Under the pieces are notes generated by a model, which was given only the letters and a program-made list of their open reading frames with translations, was not told the origin of the DNA and did not search any database. A stretch of 64,000 bases of DNA from Treponema berlinense (GTDB lineage: Bacteria; Spirochaetota; Spirochaetia; Treponematales; Treponemataceae), in assembly GCF_900167025.1 (NCBI RefSeq), contig NZ_FUXC01000001.1:62001-126000 (forward strand). Direction: 5' to 3'. Both the position numbers and the translations under genes were made by a program. Of the stretch, positions 17,550-26,785 are shown piece after piece. Positions within the stretch are counted from its first letter, which is position 1, and each line of letters begins with the position of its first letter.

Positions 17550-20267
17550 TTATTTGGCAAGTTTAATTGATTTTACAGTGTAGTCATTTTCATGTTCGTT
17601 GATTGTAAATTCAAGTTTTTCGCCGACTTTTGAATCGAGAATTGCATTGCCGAACGGTGACATGTAAGAAATGATTCCTGCATCAGGATCTGATTCCCAT
17701 GGTCCCATGATAATGTATTTTTCGTCTTTTCCTGTAGCGTTGTTTGTAAGAACGACTTCTGTTCCAAAAGAAACCATCGAAGTTGTAGCAGTTGTCGGAT
17801 CGAAGATAACAGCGCGTGCAAGTTCGCCCTGAAGACGGTTCAAGTCGTTGTTGAGCTTGTGCTGTGCTTCTTTTGCCGCGATATATTCGGCGTTTTCTTT
17901 CAAGTCGCCTTTTTCTTTTGCATCTGCAACTTCTTTTGCGATTGCTGGAATATCAATAGTTGTCATTTTTGCTTCGAGGGCCTTTTTCTCGTCGAGTTTT
18001 GCCTTTGTAACGAGCATTCCCTTTGGAGCGTTTGTCTTTTCTTCTTTTGCGCGGAACTTGTAATCCGGATACTTAGAAAGAATTCTGTTGCGCAAAGCCT
18101 GCTTGTAAATGCCTTCAAGGTTAACAATGTCATCAACAAGAGTGTAAAGGTGGGTCATTGTGTCCATGTCGCATGAAAGCATGTAGTTTGCATAGGCATT
18201 TTCGCCGTCAAAAATCAATTTGATTGCGTTTTTAATGATTTTTTTATTTTCTGTAGTATCAACGTGATTTTCAATTTCGCGGTAAGCCTGATCGATAAGG
18301 TTTACGATTGTAATCAACTGTTTCTGATAAGAAATTCCAGACTGTTTGAACCATGCGTCGTCCTGACATTCCTCAAAGAAAAAGAGAACCGCATTGCGGT
18401 AGTCGCGGAAGTTTTCAAATACTTTTACGGCAAGTTTCTGAACTTTTTCTGTATCTCCGTTTTCAATAACTTCGTTGAGCATTTTTTTGCTCAGGACTGT
18501 CGGGAAAAGTTCGATGTACTGGTCAACCCAATCAGGCAAAAGTTTTATCTGGTTGAGGAAGTCTGCCTGGAAACTTGTATTTTTTGTGTCTTTGAGAAGA
18601 GTGTACATTTCGCGAGGATTGTCAATGTCGCGGTAGAGCTGTTCAAAAGTGTAGTTGAGCTGAACTGCCAAAGAAGGCATGAGCGCGCCTACTTTCTGAA
18701 CAATAAGGTAAGAAGCTACAACCTGCTCGTTTGCCTGATGCGCGCCTTTTACAAAGCCCTTGAAGTAGTTGTACATGTCCATGAAGAATTCGCTGTCTTT
18801 ATCAGCCTCTTCGTTTTTGAAAAATCTCATGAAAACGTCTGCGCGTGGAGTGAACTGCTTTTCAGCCTTGAATTCGTTGCTGAGTTTTTCTTCTGTAGAA
18901 ATTTTAGCGTCACGAACAATGTATTCGTTGATGTTGTTTGGATTTACACCAAAAATCGGGTTTGTTTCGAGAGTTTTCTTTGCGGCTGTGTTCCATGAAG
19001 TCCATTCTCCAGGAGTCAAAATTGAAGGAACGAGTTCCGATTTGATTCTCTTGAAGTCGCAGCTGTTTCCGAAAGACTTGATTATGATTTTGAGAGCCTG
19101 GGTTTTGTCGCGGTTGTCCTTGAAAAGTTTCTGTAAATCGTCCTTTGACTTTGTTGCCTTGAGAACCCAGATGTGGTCGCGGGCAAGAGGCTGGAGCGCG
19201 CTTACTGCCATTTTGAGGGACATCTGCTTAACTCCGTTCTTTCTTCCAAAGTTGATGAAAAGGTTGTCGTTTTCTACCTTTGTAATGATTCCAACGCCCC
19301 ATGTTCTGTGGTAAACGAAATTTTTTACGCCGAAAGCAATGTGCTTTTCAAAATCGTTGATTGCTTCAAATACGTTGCGGAAATTCTGTGTAAGGTTTGA
19401 TGAAGCGATAAAATCGTTGACATTTGGATTTTTAGCGTATTTTCCCTGGAAACAGGCTGCAATTTCGTTTCTTGCCCAATAATCTTTTGGATCGATTCTG
19501 AGAATGATTTTGAGGATTTGAATTGCAATATCCCATTTTTTAGGATCTGAAGGCGCATTGTCTTTGTAATACGGATAAAGGTCGTGAAGAAGAAGCGCGC
19601 TTTTTTCTGCGCTGATTGATTTTTCTACCTTGCGCTGTACGAGAAGGAAAAAGTCGATTTCGTCAGGAATCATAGAAACGAGCTTTGCCCATGTCTCTTT
19701 TAATGCGGTCATGTTGTTTGCATAGACAAAGCGGAGAAGGGCTTTTTTGCAATAAGCAACGGCATTTTTTACATCGCCTTCTGCTTCGTAATGTTCTGAG
19801 AGAATTTTTGCGATTTCGGCTTCTTCAACGTCAATTTTTACGATTTTTTCGTAAAGAGCCCATGCTTTAGGATCGTTTGCCGCGCGGTAAATATCTGCAA
19901 GTGTGCGGAGGGCAAATTTGTTATTAGGATCAATGTCGAGAATTGTTTCGCAAAGATAGGTTACAACCGGTTCTTTGTAATTTTTCTGGAAAATGTCTAC
20001 AAGAGTTACCAAATTTGAATTGTCGAGATTTCCCTGTTTCAAGCCGAGAATTCCCGAAATATAAAGCGCAATGATGCTGTCTTTTGTGTGAGAAAGCTGT
20101 TCATCACAGATTGCTTTTATTTCCGCAGTGCAATTTTCTGCTTTTGCTTTTTCGATGATTTCAGACAACTCGATAAGGTTGTTCTTTGTGTAGTTGCCGA
20201 TTGCTGCTCTTGTCCAGGTTGCTTCTTTGAGCATGTCCTGTACTTTTGTAACGATTTCTGCAGACAT
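17550..20267 (-). CDS. greA: Transcript cleavage factor GreA with large N-terminal extension
   Basis: 905 residues. The C-terminal 155 residues are a complete GreA: coiled-coil hairpin with the acidic tip DLKENAEY, whose Asp/Glu reach into the RNA polymerase secondary channel, then the FKBP-like domain ending FTINEHENDYTVKSIKLAK. Ordinary GreA is about 158 residues. The preceding ~750 residues are helical and TPR-like at first (LYISGILGLKQGN, ALRTLADIYRAANDPKAWALYEKIV), then unrecognised. Spirochaetes including Borrelia are known to carry GreA proteins of about 900 residues, so this is lineage-typical. Start ATG after AGGAG; co-oriented with the TPR-like gene 35 bp upstream. Confidence 0.93.
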   Translation of the reverse strand: MSAEIVTKVQDMLKEATWTRAAIGNYTKNNLIELSEIIEKAKAENCTAEIKAICDEQLSHTKDSIIALYISGILGLKQGNLDNSNLVTLVDIFQKNYKEPVVTYLCETILDIDPNNKFALRTLADIYRAANDPKAWALYEKIVKIDVEEAEIAKILSEHYEAEGDVKNAVAYCKKALLRFVYANNMTALKETWAKLVSMIPDEIDFFLLVQRKVEKSISAEKSALLLHDLYPYYKDNAPSDPKKWDIAIQILKIILRIDPKDYWARNEIAACFQGKYAKNPNVNDFIASSNLTQNFRNVFEAINDFEKHIAFGVKNFVYHRTWGVGIITKVENDNLFINFGRKNGVKQMSLKMAVSALQPLARDHIWVLKATKSKDDLQKLFKDNRDKTQALKIIIKSFGNSCDFKRIKSELVPSILTPGEWTSWNTAAKKTLETNPIFGVNPNNINEYIVRDAKISTEEKLSNEFKAEKQFTPRADVFMRFFKNEEADKDSEFFMDMYNYFKGFVKGAHQANEQVVASYLIVQKVGALMPSLAVQLNYTFEQLYRDIDNPREMYTLLKDTKNTSFQADFLNQIKLLPDWVDQYIELFPTVLSKKMLNEVIENGDTEKVQKLAVKVFENFRDYRNAVLFFFEECQDDAWFKQSGISYQKQLITIVNLIDQAYREIENHVDTTENKKIIKNAIKLIFDGENAYANYMLSCDMDTMTHLYTLVDDIVNLEGIYKQALRNRILSKYPDYKFRAKEEKTNAPKGMLVTKAKLDEKKALEAKMTTIDIPAIAKEVADAKEKGDLKENAEYIAAKEAQHKLNNDLNRLQGELARAVIFDPTTATTSMVSFGTEVVLTNNATGKDEKYIIMGPWESDPDAGIISYMSPFGNAILDSKVGEKLEFTINEHENDYTVKSIKLAK

Positions 20268-20302
20268 TTTATACTCCTGTAAAAAAATTATTCCAAAACC
20301 TA

Positions 20303-21241
20303 TTATTTTATATACAAGTCGTAGACATTTCTGTCTAAAATCTTGATTTTTAGTAAAAGGTCACTAACTTCGCTTCCAGTCTGGTTTTTCTGAATGTAGT
20401 GATCGACTAACCAGAAATACATGTAAATCAATTTTGGTTTTAACTGGTTTACATTGTTTGCAGGATTTTTAATTTCGTTTTCCGTTTCATAAATATCCTG
20501 CTTTAATTTTAAAACCTCTACGCTCCGAAGCTCACGCTTTATATTAAAAACTCCATAAAGAACCGCATAAACTGGAATCCAGTATTGAAGTTCTGATCCG
20601 CTGTATCCGTGGTCGTCTTTTATTTTCTGAACAAGACATTTTATAAGTTCTGAATCCAGCATGCTTATATCGATTTTTTTTGCATCGATAAAAAATGCTT
20701 CCCGAAAAAGAACTTTTGACTCGTTTTCCAATCCGCACAGTGCACAACAGTCGGCCATTTCGGCAATTATCTGCGCCGAACCAGGAAGAAACTTATTTGC
20801 TTCCATAAGGTTTGAGCGCGCAATGTCGTACTTTCCGAGCTTTTTGTTGCAGATTCCAATTTTTAAAAGCAAATCTGCCTTTTGGGCCGGAAGCCTTGTG
20901 CTTTCCTGCGAAACAGAACTAAAACTGTCCAACGCAAGCGAAAATATTCCTGTCTGAACCGAAAAAATTGTTCTTGCAAAAATTTCTTTTTTTTTGCCGA
21001 ACGCCTCCTCAAAAGTTTTCCACTGAAAAAGAAGACTCTCGCCGCGTTCGTAAAAGTCGAATTTTGCCAATTTTTTTATAAAATCAATCCAATAAGAACA
21101 GCACCAGACTGCAAAATCAATCTCCTTGTTGTCGAGGTTGAATTCCAGAATATCCGCAAGGAGTTTTTTTGCCTCTGCCGGCTCTCCTTGAGAAAGCATT
21201 TTGTAAGCCTGTTTTAATCCTTCTTCAGATTGAATACTCAT
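20303..21241 (-). CDS. TPR-like cytoplasmic protein, unknown function
   Basis: 312 residues, no signal peptide. Helical repeats are visible, the clearest being KADLLLKIGICNKKLGKYDIARSNLMEAN followed by PGSAQIIAEMADCCALCGLENESKVLFREAFF (landmarks at about residues 120-190), which fit tetratricopeptide repeats. The ATG at 21241 has no Shine-Dalgarno sequence but is only 15 bp from a TATAAA box. It lies 35 bp upstream of greA, whose extension also starts with TPR-like repeats, so the two may be co-transcribed and functionally linked (inference). Confidence 0.7.
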   Translation of the reverse strand: MSIQSEEGLKQAYKMLSQGEPAEAKKLLADILEFNLDNKEIDFAVWCCSYWIDFIKKLAKFDFYERGESLLFQWKTFEEAFGKKKEIFARTIFSVQTGIFSLALDSFSSVSQESTRLPAQKADLLLKIGICNKKLGKYDIARSNLMEANKFLPGSAQIIAEMADCCALCGLENESKVLFREAFFIDAKKIDISMLDSELIKCLVQKIKDDHGYSGSELQYWIPVYAVLYGVFNIKRELRSVEVLKLKQDIYETENEIKNPANNVNQLKPKLIYMYFWLVDHYIQKNQTGSEVSDLLLKIKILDRNVYDLYIK

Positions 21242-21256
21242 AACGACTGTATTAAA

Positions 21257-21284
21257 TTTATAGCAAAATGGGGGTGTTAGTCAA
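21257..21284 (-). promoter_or_regulatory. Candidate promoter of the TPR-like/greA pair
   Basis: TTGACT (21279-21284), 16-bp spacer, TATAAA (21257-21262) on the minus strand. The start codon is 15 bp downstream of the -10 box, implying a leader of about 8 nt without a Shine-Dalgarno. Confidence 0.45.
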
Positions 21285-21564
21285 TAAATCATAAAAAAAG
21301 TAAAAATGGGGCATAATTTATACTTTACTTGAATAAATAAGTCAATGGTTTTTTCTGTTAATTTTTTTTAATTTATTTACACTTAAAAATAACAGAAAAT
21401 TTTCAAGAAAAAACACTGAAATTTAGGTATTAGCTATGATTTTTGGACGGTAAGACATCATGCGGCCTGTTTTTTTTTCTGAGGAAAATTAAGAATAAAG
21501 TTTAAAATTAGAAACTTGCTTAAGAAAAAAATTGTGTTTGTTATGGGAAAAAAAGAAAGAATTT
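21285..21564. other. AT-rich gap, nothing identified
   Basis: About 280 bp between the tRNA cluster and the TPR-like gene. No ORF with a credible start, no clear hairpin and no repeat family member seen. Confidence 0.5.
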
Positions 21565-21644
21565 TGCGAGAGAAGGGACTTGAACCCTTACGCCGAAGCA
21601 CTAGATCCTAAGTCTAGCGTGTATGCCAATTTCACCACTCTCGC
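21565..21644 (-). tRNA. tRNA-Leu (TAG)
   Basis: 80-nt class II tRNA. Acceptor GCGAGAG/CTCTCGC, anticodon loop CTTAGGA (anticodon TAG), short variable arm with GCTTCGGC, T-loop TTCAAGT, discriminator A. CCA not encoded. First-listed of a four-tRNA minus-strand cluster; it is the most 3' of the four. Confidence 0.95.
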
Positions 21645-21702
21645 AGATTACGGCAAGGACAGAAGTCTCAATTCCGATTTTTTATTTCGTAAAACCGAAA
21701 TA

Positions 21703-21775
21703 TGAGCGACCGGGGGCTCGAACCCCGGACCCACAGATTAAGAGTCTGTTGCTCTACCAACTGAGCTAGTCGCCC
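21703..21775 (-). tRNA. tRNA-Lys (CTT)
   Basis: Acceptor GGGCGAC/GTCGCTC with one G-U pair, D-loop AGTTGGTAG, anticodon loop CTCTTAA (anticodon CTT), T-loop TTCGAGC, discriminator A. CCA not encoded. Confidence 0.95.
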
Positions 21776-21804
21776 GAAATTTTTTATCAGTTTTTATACA
21801 GATA

Positions 21805-21878
21805 TGCGTCTGACACGGCTCGAACGTGCAACCTACGGATTCGAAGTCCGTTGCTCTATCCAGTTGAGCTACAAACGC
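21805..21878 (-). tRNA. tRNA-Arg (TCG)
   Basis: Acceptor GCGTTTG/CAGACGC, D-arm GCTCAACTGGATAGAGC, anticodon loop CTTCGAA (anticodon TCG), T-loop TTCGAGC, discriminator A. CCA not encoded. TCG rather than the usual ACG reads CGA/CGN codons. Confidence 0.93.
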
Positions 21879-21927
21879 GTTGTATTTAACCAGCGAGCTT
21901 CAACACATAAGAATGTATTTGAATGTG

Positions 21928-22000
21928 GGTGCCTAGTGGGGTTCGAACCCACGACAGCCAGATCCACAATCTGGAACTCTACCGCTGAGCTATAGGCACC
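21928..22000 (-). tRNA. tRNA-His (GTG)
   Basis: Anticodon loop TTGTGGA (anticodon GTG). Acceptor GTGCCTA/TAGGCAC plus the extra G(-1):C73 pair characteristic of tRNA-His. T-loop TTCGAAC. First of the four tRNAs in transcription order. Confidence 0.95.
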
Positions 22001-22138
22001 GTGTAACTGATGAGAATAATCTTATCAAAAAACGAAGATTAGTGTCAAGATGAAACCTTGTGATTTTTTGATTTTTCCCAAAAATTGAATAAAAAACTGT
22101 TAAAAACTGAGAAAATTGTTTTTTTACGGAGAAATTTA

Positions 22139-22222
22139 CGCCGGGGTGGAGTTGCGCGAAGCGTTCGCAGACTGAAAGTATGCGAATGAGCGTTTAGCGG
22201 AACAACGGAACACCGGAGGAGA
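22139..22222. repeat. Intergenic hairpin-string element E (upstream of flgN)
   Basis: GC-rich insert in the 317-bp AT-rich gap between tRNA-His and flgN. CGC-GAA-GCG (22155-22163) is followed by TTCGCA...TGCGAA (22164-22186) with an inner ACT-GAA-AGT, then GCGTTTAGCGGAAC. It starts GGAGTTGCGC, the reverse complement of the end of element C. No coding potential. Confidence 0.65.
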
Positions 22223-22273
22223 CAAAAAAAATTCGTCCAAAATAAAAAAAACGGTTCTAATAAGAAAATAAAT

Positions 22274-22301
22274 TAAAGGCTGGCTTTTGTTTTTCCGAAA
22301 A
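22274..22301 (+). promoter_or_regulatory. Candidate sigma-28 (FliA) promoter of flgN-flgK-flgL
   Basis: TAAA (22274-22277), 16-bp spacer, TCCGAAAA (22294-22301), against the flagellar consensus TAAA-N15-GCCGATAA. The -10-like box matches 6 of 8. The spacer equals that of the perfect box upstream of flaB. The predicted start would leave almost no leader before the Shine-Dalgarno at 22308, which weakens it. Confidence 0.4.
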
Positions 22302-22317
22302 TAAATTGAGGAAATTT

Positions 22318-22758
22318 ATGGAACAGGCTTTAAAAATGCAGCTTTTGGAAATTTTGAAAAAACAGTCTTCTTTGCTGGATGAAATTCTCGTTGCACAGAA
22401 AAATGTTCACGAATGTGTTGTAAAGAGAGTTTGGCTCGAACTTGAAAACGGTCTGGAAAAAATGCGCGGCTTGAGCGATGAATTTGCGGAGCTTGACGGA
22501 TGCCGCGAAAAACTTTCTTCGGAAGTTAATTTTAATTCGGAGAAGGAAATTGCCGGGCTTGTCCGCGAAGTGAAGGCTAAGCTTTTAAAGTCGAAAATCG
22601 AGAACAAAATTTTGAATGAATATATTTTTAATACTCGAAAATTTTTGAAAGGAATTTTTGAAGAGGTTTTGCCTGAGCGCAGAAATACTGTTTATTCGCA
22701 TTATGGAAAAATCGTAAAGCCTGAACTTCACAATGTTGTAATAGATCAGATTGTTTAG
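22318..22758 (+). CDS. flgN: FlgN-like flagellar chaperone
   Basis: 146 residues from the ATG at 22318, preceded by GAGG; a TTG 12 bases upstream would include the Shine-Dalgarno in the coding region. The protein is almost entirely helical and charged (LLEILKKQSSLLDEILVAQ, VWLELENGLEKMRGL), as in FlgN export chaperones that hold FlgK and FlgL before secretion. The identification leans on position: it is 21 bp upstream of flgK and co-oriented with flgK-flgL-fliW-csrA. Sequence conservation in this family is weak. Confidence 0.75.
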   Translation: MEQALKMQLLEILKKQSSLLDEILVAQKNVHECVVKRVWLELENGLEKMRGLSDEFAELDGCREKLSSEVNFNSEKEIAGLVREVKAKLLKSKIENKILNEYIFNTRKFLKGIFEEVLPERRNTVYSHYGKIVKPELHNVVIDQIV

Positions 22759-22779
22759 GCTGGAACGGAGGAAAAAACT

Positions 22780-24648
22780 ATGGCTAACGCTTTTGCAGGA
22801 ATTGAACTTGGAAAAAGAAGCATAATGGCTCATTCGCAGCAGATTCAGACTGCTGGTCATAATATTTCAAACGCTGATACTGAAGGTTACAGCAGACAGC
22901 GTGTTCAGGTTAAGACTTTTGATCCTCTTTACAGGCCTGACCTTACCCGCGCAGAAACTCCGGGTCAGATTGGCCAGGGAACCACGATTGAAAGCATAAC
23001 CCGCCTTAGGGACGAAATGCTTGACCAGAGAATTGTTGCGCAGTCGAACAACGAATCTTACTGGGCTACGCGCGAACAGTATTACACTATGATTGAGCAG
23101 GTTTACAATGAACCGAACGATGTTTCTGTGCGCACAAATATGGACAAATTCTGGCAGTCTTGGCAGGAACTTTCTGTTTATCCGGAAAGCAAGGCTGCCC
23201 GTCAAGCCGTTGTTACTCGTGCTGACAGTTTAACTCAGTCTATTTCTGGCCGCTATAATTCTCTGGCTGGAATCGGAACTCTTTTGAACGGCGATATTGA
23301 AGCTACTGTAAAGCAGGTAAATGATTATGCAAAGCAGATTGCTGATTTGAACGGCGAAATTGTGCGTTCTAAGGCGATGGGCGATAATCCGAACGATCTT
23401 ATGGACAGAAGGGATTTGCTTGTTGAAAAGCTTTCCGGCCTTGTGGAGATAACGAGCGACAGACGCGACAGCGACGAGTTTATGGTTCATGTTGGCGGAC
23501 AGGTTTTTGTTCAGGGAAGCGTTGCCCGCGGTTTTGACCTTGTTGCCCAGACTGACAACAATGGTTATGACAAGGTTGTGTGGAAAGACACCGCTCTTGA
23601 CGCTGACATAAAATCTGGAAAACTCGGCGCTTTGATTGAGCTGCGTGACAGCGACATAAGAAACGAAATTCAGTCATTGAACACTATGGCTGTAAATTTT
23701 GCTGATTTGGTAAACGATGTTCATCGCGCCGGAATCGGTGCAAACAATGAGACAGGACTTGATTTTTTTGTTCAGCATCCTTTTGTTACAGATACCAAGG
23801 GAAATTATGACCGCAACGGTGACGGTGAAGTTGATACGTCTTATATTTTCCGCTTTTCCGGCAAAAATGCTTTAAATCCTCAGGAAAAAGTCGGGCTTGA
23901 CGGTGTTATGACTTTGTCAGGCCATTCCGGAAATATTACTGTTCCGTATTTTGCAAATGACACTGTCGAAGCTGTAATTGCGAGGATAAATGATTCTCAG
24001 GGCGAGGTTAAGGCTTATCTTGACCGCGAGAATAAACTTGTTTTAAAAGCGGGCGCTTCTGAATCAATGGAAAATCCGGACTTTGTGCTTCGCCATGTTG
24101 AAGACTCAGGTCTTTTTCTTGCCGGTTATTCAGGTATTTTGAACGGAAGCGGCGCAGAAAACGCTTATGATTTTGCTCGCGCCGATGCGGTTGATTCTCT
24201 GGCTGGAGAATATTCTGTTGCTCCTGTTATGAATCCTAGCGGATATATTGCCGTTAGCGAAAAAATAAAAAACGACCCGAATTCCGTGGCGACAGGTTTT
24301 CCGAACGGACAGGGAAGGGCTTCGATTGGAGATGCCCGTGCTGCCGTAGAAATTGCTTCAATCCGCAACACTGACGTGATGATTGGAACGAGCCGCACTT
24401 TTGACGACTATTTTGCGGAAACTGTCACAAATGCCGGTCTTAAAGGCGAACAGGCGGAAAATATGCTTTTGAGTCAGAATGCGATTATGGACGATTTAAG
24501 GAATTTTAGGGATTCTATAAGCGGCGTGAATATCGATGAGGAACTTGCCGACATCATAAAATTTCAGCATGGATACAACGCTGCGGCAAAATATGTTTCT
24601 GTAATCGACCAGATGCTTGATACGATAATCAATCGTCTTGGCGTTTAG
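22780..24648 (+). CDS. flgK: Flagellar hook-associated protein 1
   Basis: FlgK (HAP1), 622 residues, forms the junction between hook and filament; in spirochaetes it acts in the periplasm. The N-terminus has the rod/hook signature AGIELGKRSIMAHSQQIQTAGHNISNADTEGYSRQ (landmark, residues 5-40; core motif HNISNADTEGYSR). The C-terminus has the conserved helical segment GVNIDEELADIIKFQHGYNAAAKYVSVIDQML. The middle is variable. It has a good ribosome-binding site (CGGAGG) and lies between flgN and flgL. Confidence 0.96.
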   Translation: MANAFAGIELGKRSIMAHSQQIQTAGHNISNADTEGYSRQRVQVKTFDPLYRPDLTRAETPGQIGQGTTIESITRLRDEMLDQRIVAQSNNESYWATREQYYTMIEQVYNEPNDVSVRTNMDKFWQSWQELSVYPESKAARQAVVTRADSLTQSISGRYNSLAGIGTLLNGDIEATVKQVNDYAKQIADLNGEIVRSKAMGDNPNDLMDRRDLLVEKLSGLVEITSDRRDSDEFMVHVGGQVFVQGSVARGFDLVAQTDNNGYDKVVWKDTALDADIKSGKLGALIELRDSDIRNEIQSLNTMAVNFADLVNDVHRAGIGANNETGLDFFVQHPFVTDTKGNYDRNGDGEVDTSYIFRFSGKNALNPQEKVGLDGVMTLSGHSGNITVPYFANDTVEAVIARINDSQGEVKAYLDRENKLVLKAGASESMENPDFVLRHVEDSGLFLAGYSGILNGSGAENAYDFARADAVDSLAGEYSVAPVMNPSGYIAVSEKIKNDPNSVATGFPNGQGRASIGDARAAVEIASIRNTDVMIGTSRTFDDYFAETVTNAGLKGEQAENMLLSQNAIMDDLRNFRDSISGVNIDEELADIIKFQHGYNAAAKYVSVIDQMLDTIINRLGV

Positions 24649-24754
24649 TTTTTATCTTTATAAGTTTGCATTGCAAGCTTACTAATCAATTGCAATAAAG
24701 AGTCAATTCTAAAACTGAAGTTTTAATCTTGCTTTTTATGGGAGAAATAAGGCT

Positions 24755-25999
24755 ATGAGAAGAATCAGCAGTCAGATGAATAACAACAATACTCAGAACA
24801 ATCTTCGCATTCAGGAACGCCGTTTAAATAAAATAAACAACCAGATTGGAAGCCAGCAGAAAATTCAGTCTTTGCGCGACGATCCGGTTGCTGCCGGCCA
24901 TCTTGTAAAATATCAGTCTTATCTTAACCGCGTAAACAATTTTGAAAAAAACGGACAGATTTTAAGCGACCAGTTTGTGTATCGCGAAGGTTATATGCAA
25001 AATTCTCTTGATATTATGCAGCGTGTGCGTGAACTGGCAGTTACTGGAGCAAACGGAATTTATAGTCAGGACGATTTGCGGAATATGGCTGTTGAAGTTG
25101 ATGAGCTTTTGCAGGAACTTGTTCAAAACGCGAATGCCACTGGTCCTGACGGAAATTCAATTTTTGCAGGCACAAACACAAATGCTCCTGCTTTTGAAGT
25201 TGATTTAGGTCATGTTGACGGTGCGGTTCAGCCTTTGATTTCTTCTGTTCGCTATAACGGAACGATTGATAAGAATAAGGTTGAAGTTGATGAAAACAAA
25301 TATGTTACTGTGGACAATATTGGTTCAAAGACATTTTGGGCGGAACCTCAGCGCCTGTTCAGCGGACGTGACCTTTCTTCGTGGCAGGCAAAGGAAAGCG
25401 GCGTAATAAATGTCGACGGTCAAAAAATTCAGATGGAAAGCGGAGATACAGTATATTCTCTTGTTGCAAAAATCAACAGTTCTGGAGCTGCTGTAAAGGC
25501 TGCAGTCGATCCTGTTACAAACGGATTGAACCTTACGACGACGGATTCTCATCAACTGTGGCTGGAAGATGTTTCTGGAACAGTTTTAAATGACCTCGGA
25601 ATAATTAAAGATTCAAGTCAAAAACCTCCTTACAATATGGCGGATAATGTGCGTGTTTCCGGCGGTTCTCTTTTTGACAGCGTGATTTTGCTCAGAAATT
25701 CCCTTTTGAAAGGCGATGGAGATACAATCGGAACCCGCGTTCTTGCAAGCATTGACTCTGGAATCAACAATCTTACCACCCGCGTTGCAAAGTCCGGAAG
25801 TGAATATGAAAGGCTTCAAAACGACATTGTGCGGAATTCTGCGACAGCTCTGAATGTAACTTCTCAAATTTCTAGGGAAGGCGATCTTGACATAACACAG
25901 GCCATTACCGATCAGAAAATGCTTGAATATACTCAGCAGGCAACTTTAAGCAATGCCGGAAAAATGTACAGTTCTTCTCTCTTAAACTACATGAAGTAA
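24755..25999 (+). CDS. flgL: Flagellar hook-associated protein 3
   Basis: FlgL (HAP3), 414 residues, second junction protein and flagellin homologue. The N-terminal flagellin-like helices include RISSQMNNNNTQNNLRIQERRLNKINNQIGS; the characteristic RDDPVAAGHLVKYQSYL and NGIYSQDDLRNMAVEVDELLQELV follow. The C-terminal helices contain ISREGDLDITQAITDQKMLEYTQQATLSNAGKM and end LNYMK. Start ATG after GGGAG. Longer than E. coli FlgL (317) through a central insertion. Confidence 0.95.
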   Translation: MRRISSQMNNNNTQNNLRIQERRLNKINNQIGSQQKIQSLRDDPVAAGHLVKYQSYLNRVNNFEKNGQILSDQFVYREGYMQNSLDIMQRVRELAVTGANGIYSQDDLRNMAVEVDELLQELVQNANATGPDGNSIFAGTNTNAPAFEVDLGHVDGAVQPLISSVRYNGTIDKNKVEVDENKYVTVDNIGSKTFWAEPQRLFSGRDLSSWQAKESGVINVDGQKIQMESGDTVYSLVAKINSSGAAVKAAVDPVTNGLNLTTTDSHQLWLEDVSGTVLNDLGIIKDSSQKPPYNMADNVRVSGGSLFDSVILLRNSLLKGDGDTIGTRVLASIDSGINNLTTRVAKSGSEYERLQNDIVRNSATALNVTSQISREGDLDITQAITDQKMLEYTQQATLSNAGKMYSSSLLNYMK

Positions 26000-26062
26000 A
26001 GTTTTAGTTTTGAGATAAAAATTGAATGAAATTAAAAATAATTGGGAGGAAAATTTTTAGCA

Positions 26063-26506
26063 ATGGAAGTAAAAACAAAAACAATGGGAACTGTCAATGT
26101 TGATGAAAGTCAAATCGTCAGTTTTCCAAACGGTCTTTATGGTTTTGAAGAATATCATAAATACGCGATTATAGAGGCGGAATACAAACCTTTTTACTGG
26201 CTTCAGTCGCTCGACGAACAGAACCTTGCCTTTATAATCGTAGATCCGTTTTTGATTGTAAATGATTATGAACTCGATATTGACGACAGGACTCTCTGTG
26301 AAATCGGCATTGATTCTCCGGGCGATGTGATTTTGTTCGCAATAATTACAGTTCCGGCAGACGGAAGCGCCGTGACTGCAAACCTTCAGGGACCGATTGT
26401 TATAAACCGCAAAAACCGGACAGCTCTTCAGGTTATACTTTCTGATTCAAAATGGACCACAAAGCATAATATCATCAAAACTTTAAACGATAAGGAAAAA
26501 AAGTAA
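26063..26506 (+). CDS. fliW: Flagellar assembly factor FliW
   Basis: 147 residues from the ATG at 26063 ([24 protein letters not shown]); the upstream TTG extension covers the ribosome-binding site GGGAGG and was rejected. Family motifs: ISFP-like [40 protein letters not shown] and the [21 protein letters not shown] segment. FliW binds free flagellin and, when released, antagonises CsrA. The stop overlaps the csrA start (TAATG), so the two are translationally coupled. Two flagellin genes lie 7 kb away. Confidence 0.95.
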   Translation: MEVKTKTMGTVNVDESQIVSFPNGLYGFEEYHKYAIIEAEYKPFYWLQSLDEQNLAFIIVDPFLIVNDYELDIDDRTLCEIGIDSPGDVILFAIITVPADGSAVTANLQGPIVINRKNRTALQVILSDSKWTTKHNIIKTLNDKEKK

Positions 26507-26733
26507 TGCTGATATTATCAAGAAAAGTAGATGAAAAAATAAAAATTGGCGACAATATTACAATCACTTTGATTGAAGTCCGCGGAGATCAGGTTAAAAT
26601 CGGGGTTGAAGCGCCAAAAAACGTAAAGGTTTTCCGTCAGGAAGTTTTTAATGCAATCCAGACAGAAAACAGGGAAGCCGCCGCAAATTCGCAGACTCTC
26701 GAAGCGCTTTCAAAATTTTTAGGCGGAAAATAA
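26506..26733 (+). CDS. csrA: Carbon storage regulator CsrA
   Basis: RNA-binding translational regulator, 75 residues. The start [25 protein letters not shown] and the [15 protein letters not shown] segment are diagnostic, including the RNA-binding Arg residues near positions 6 and 44. It typically binds GGA in hairpin loops overlapping Shine-Dalgarno sequences. The start codon overlaps the fliW stop by one base. In Bacillus and spirochaetes the FliW-CsrA pair controls flagellin translation; candidate target hairpins are present in the flaB leader at 34,735-34,780. Confidence 0.96.
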   Translation: MLILSRKVDEKIKIGDNITITLIEVRGDQVKIGVEAPKNVKVFRQEVFNAIQTENREAAANSQTLEALSKFLGGK

Positions 26734-26785
26734 TTTTTTTTGAAAAACTATTCCCAGCTTAAAAATAAAAAATCAGCTAAAAAAA

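Noticed and set aside
18264-18998. 244-residue plus-strand open frame opposite greA
   Set aside because: Antisense shadow of the conserved greA gene, with Cys/Phe/Val-rich composition and no ribosome-binding site.
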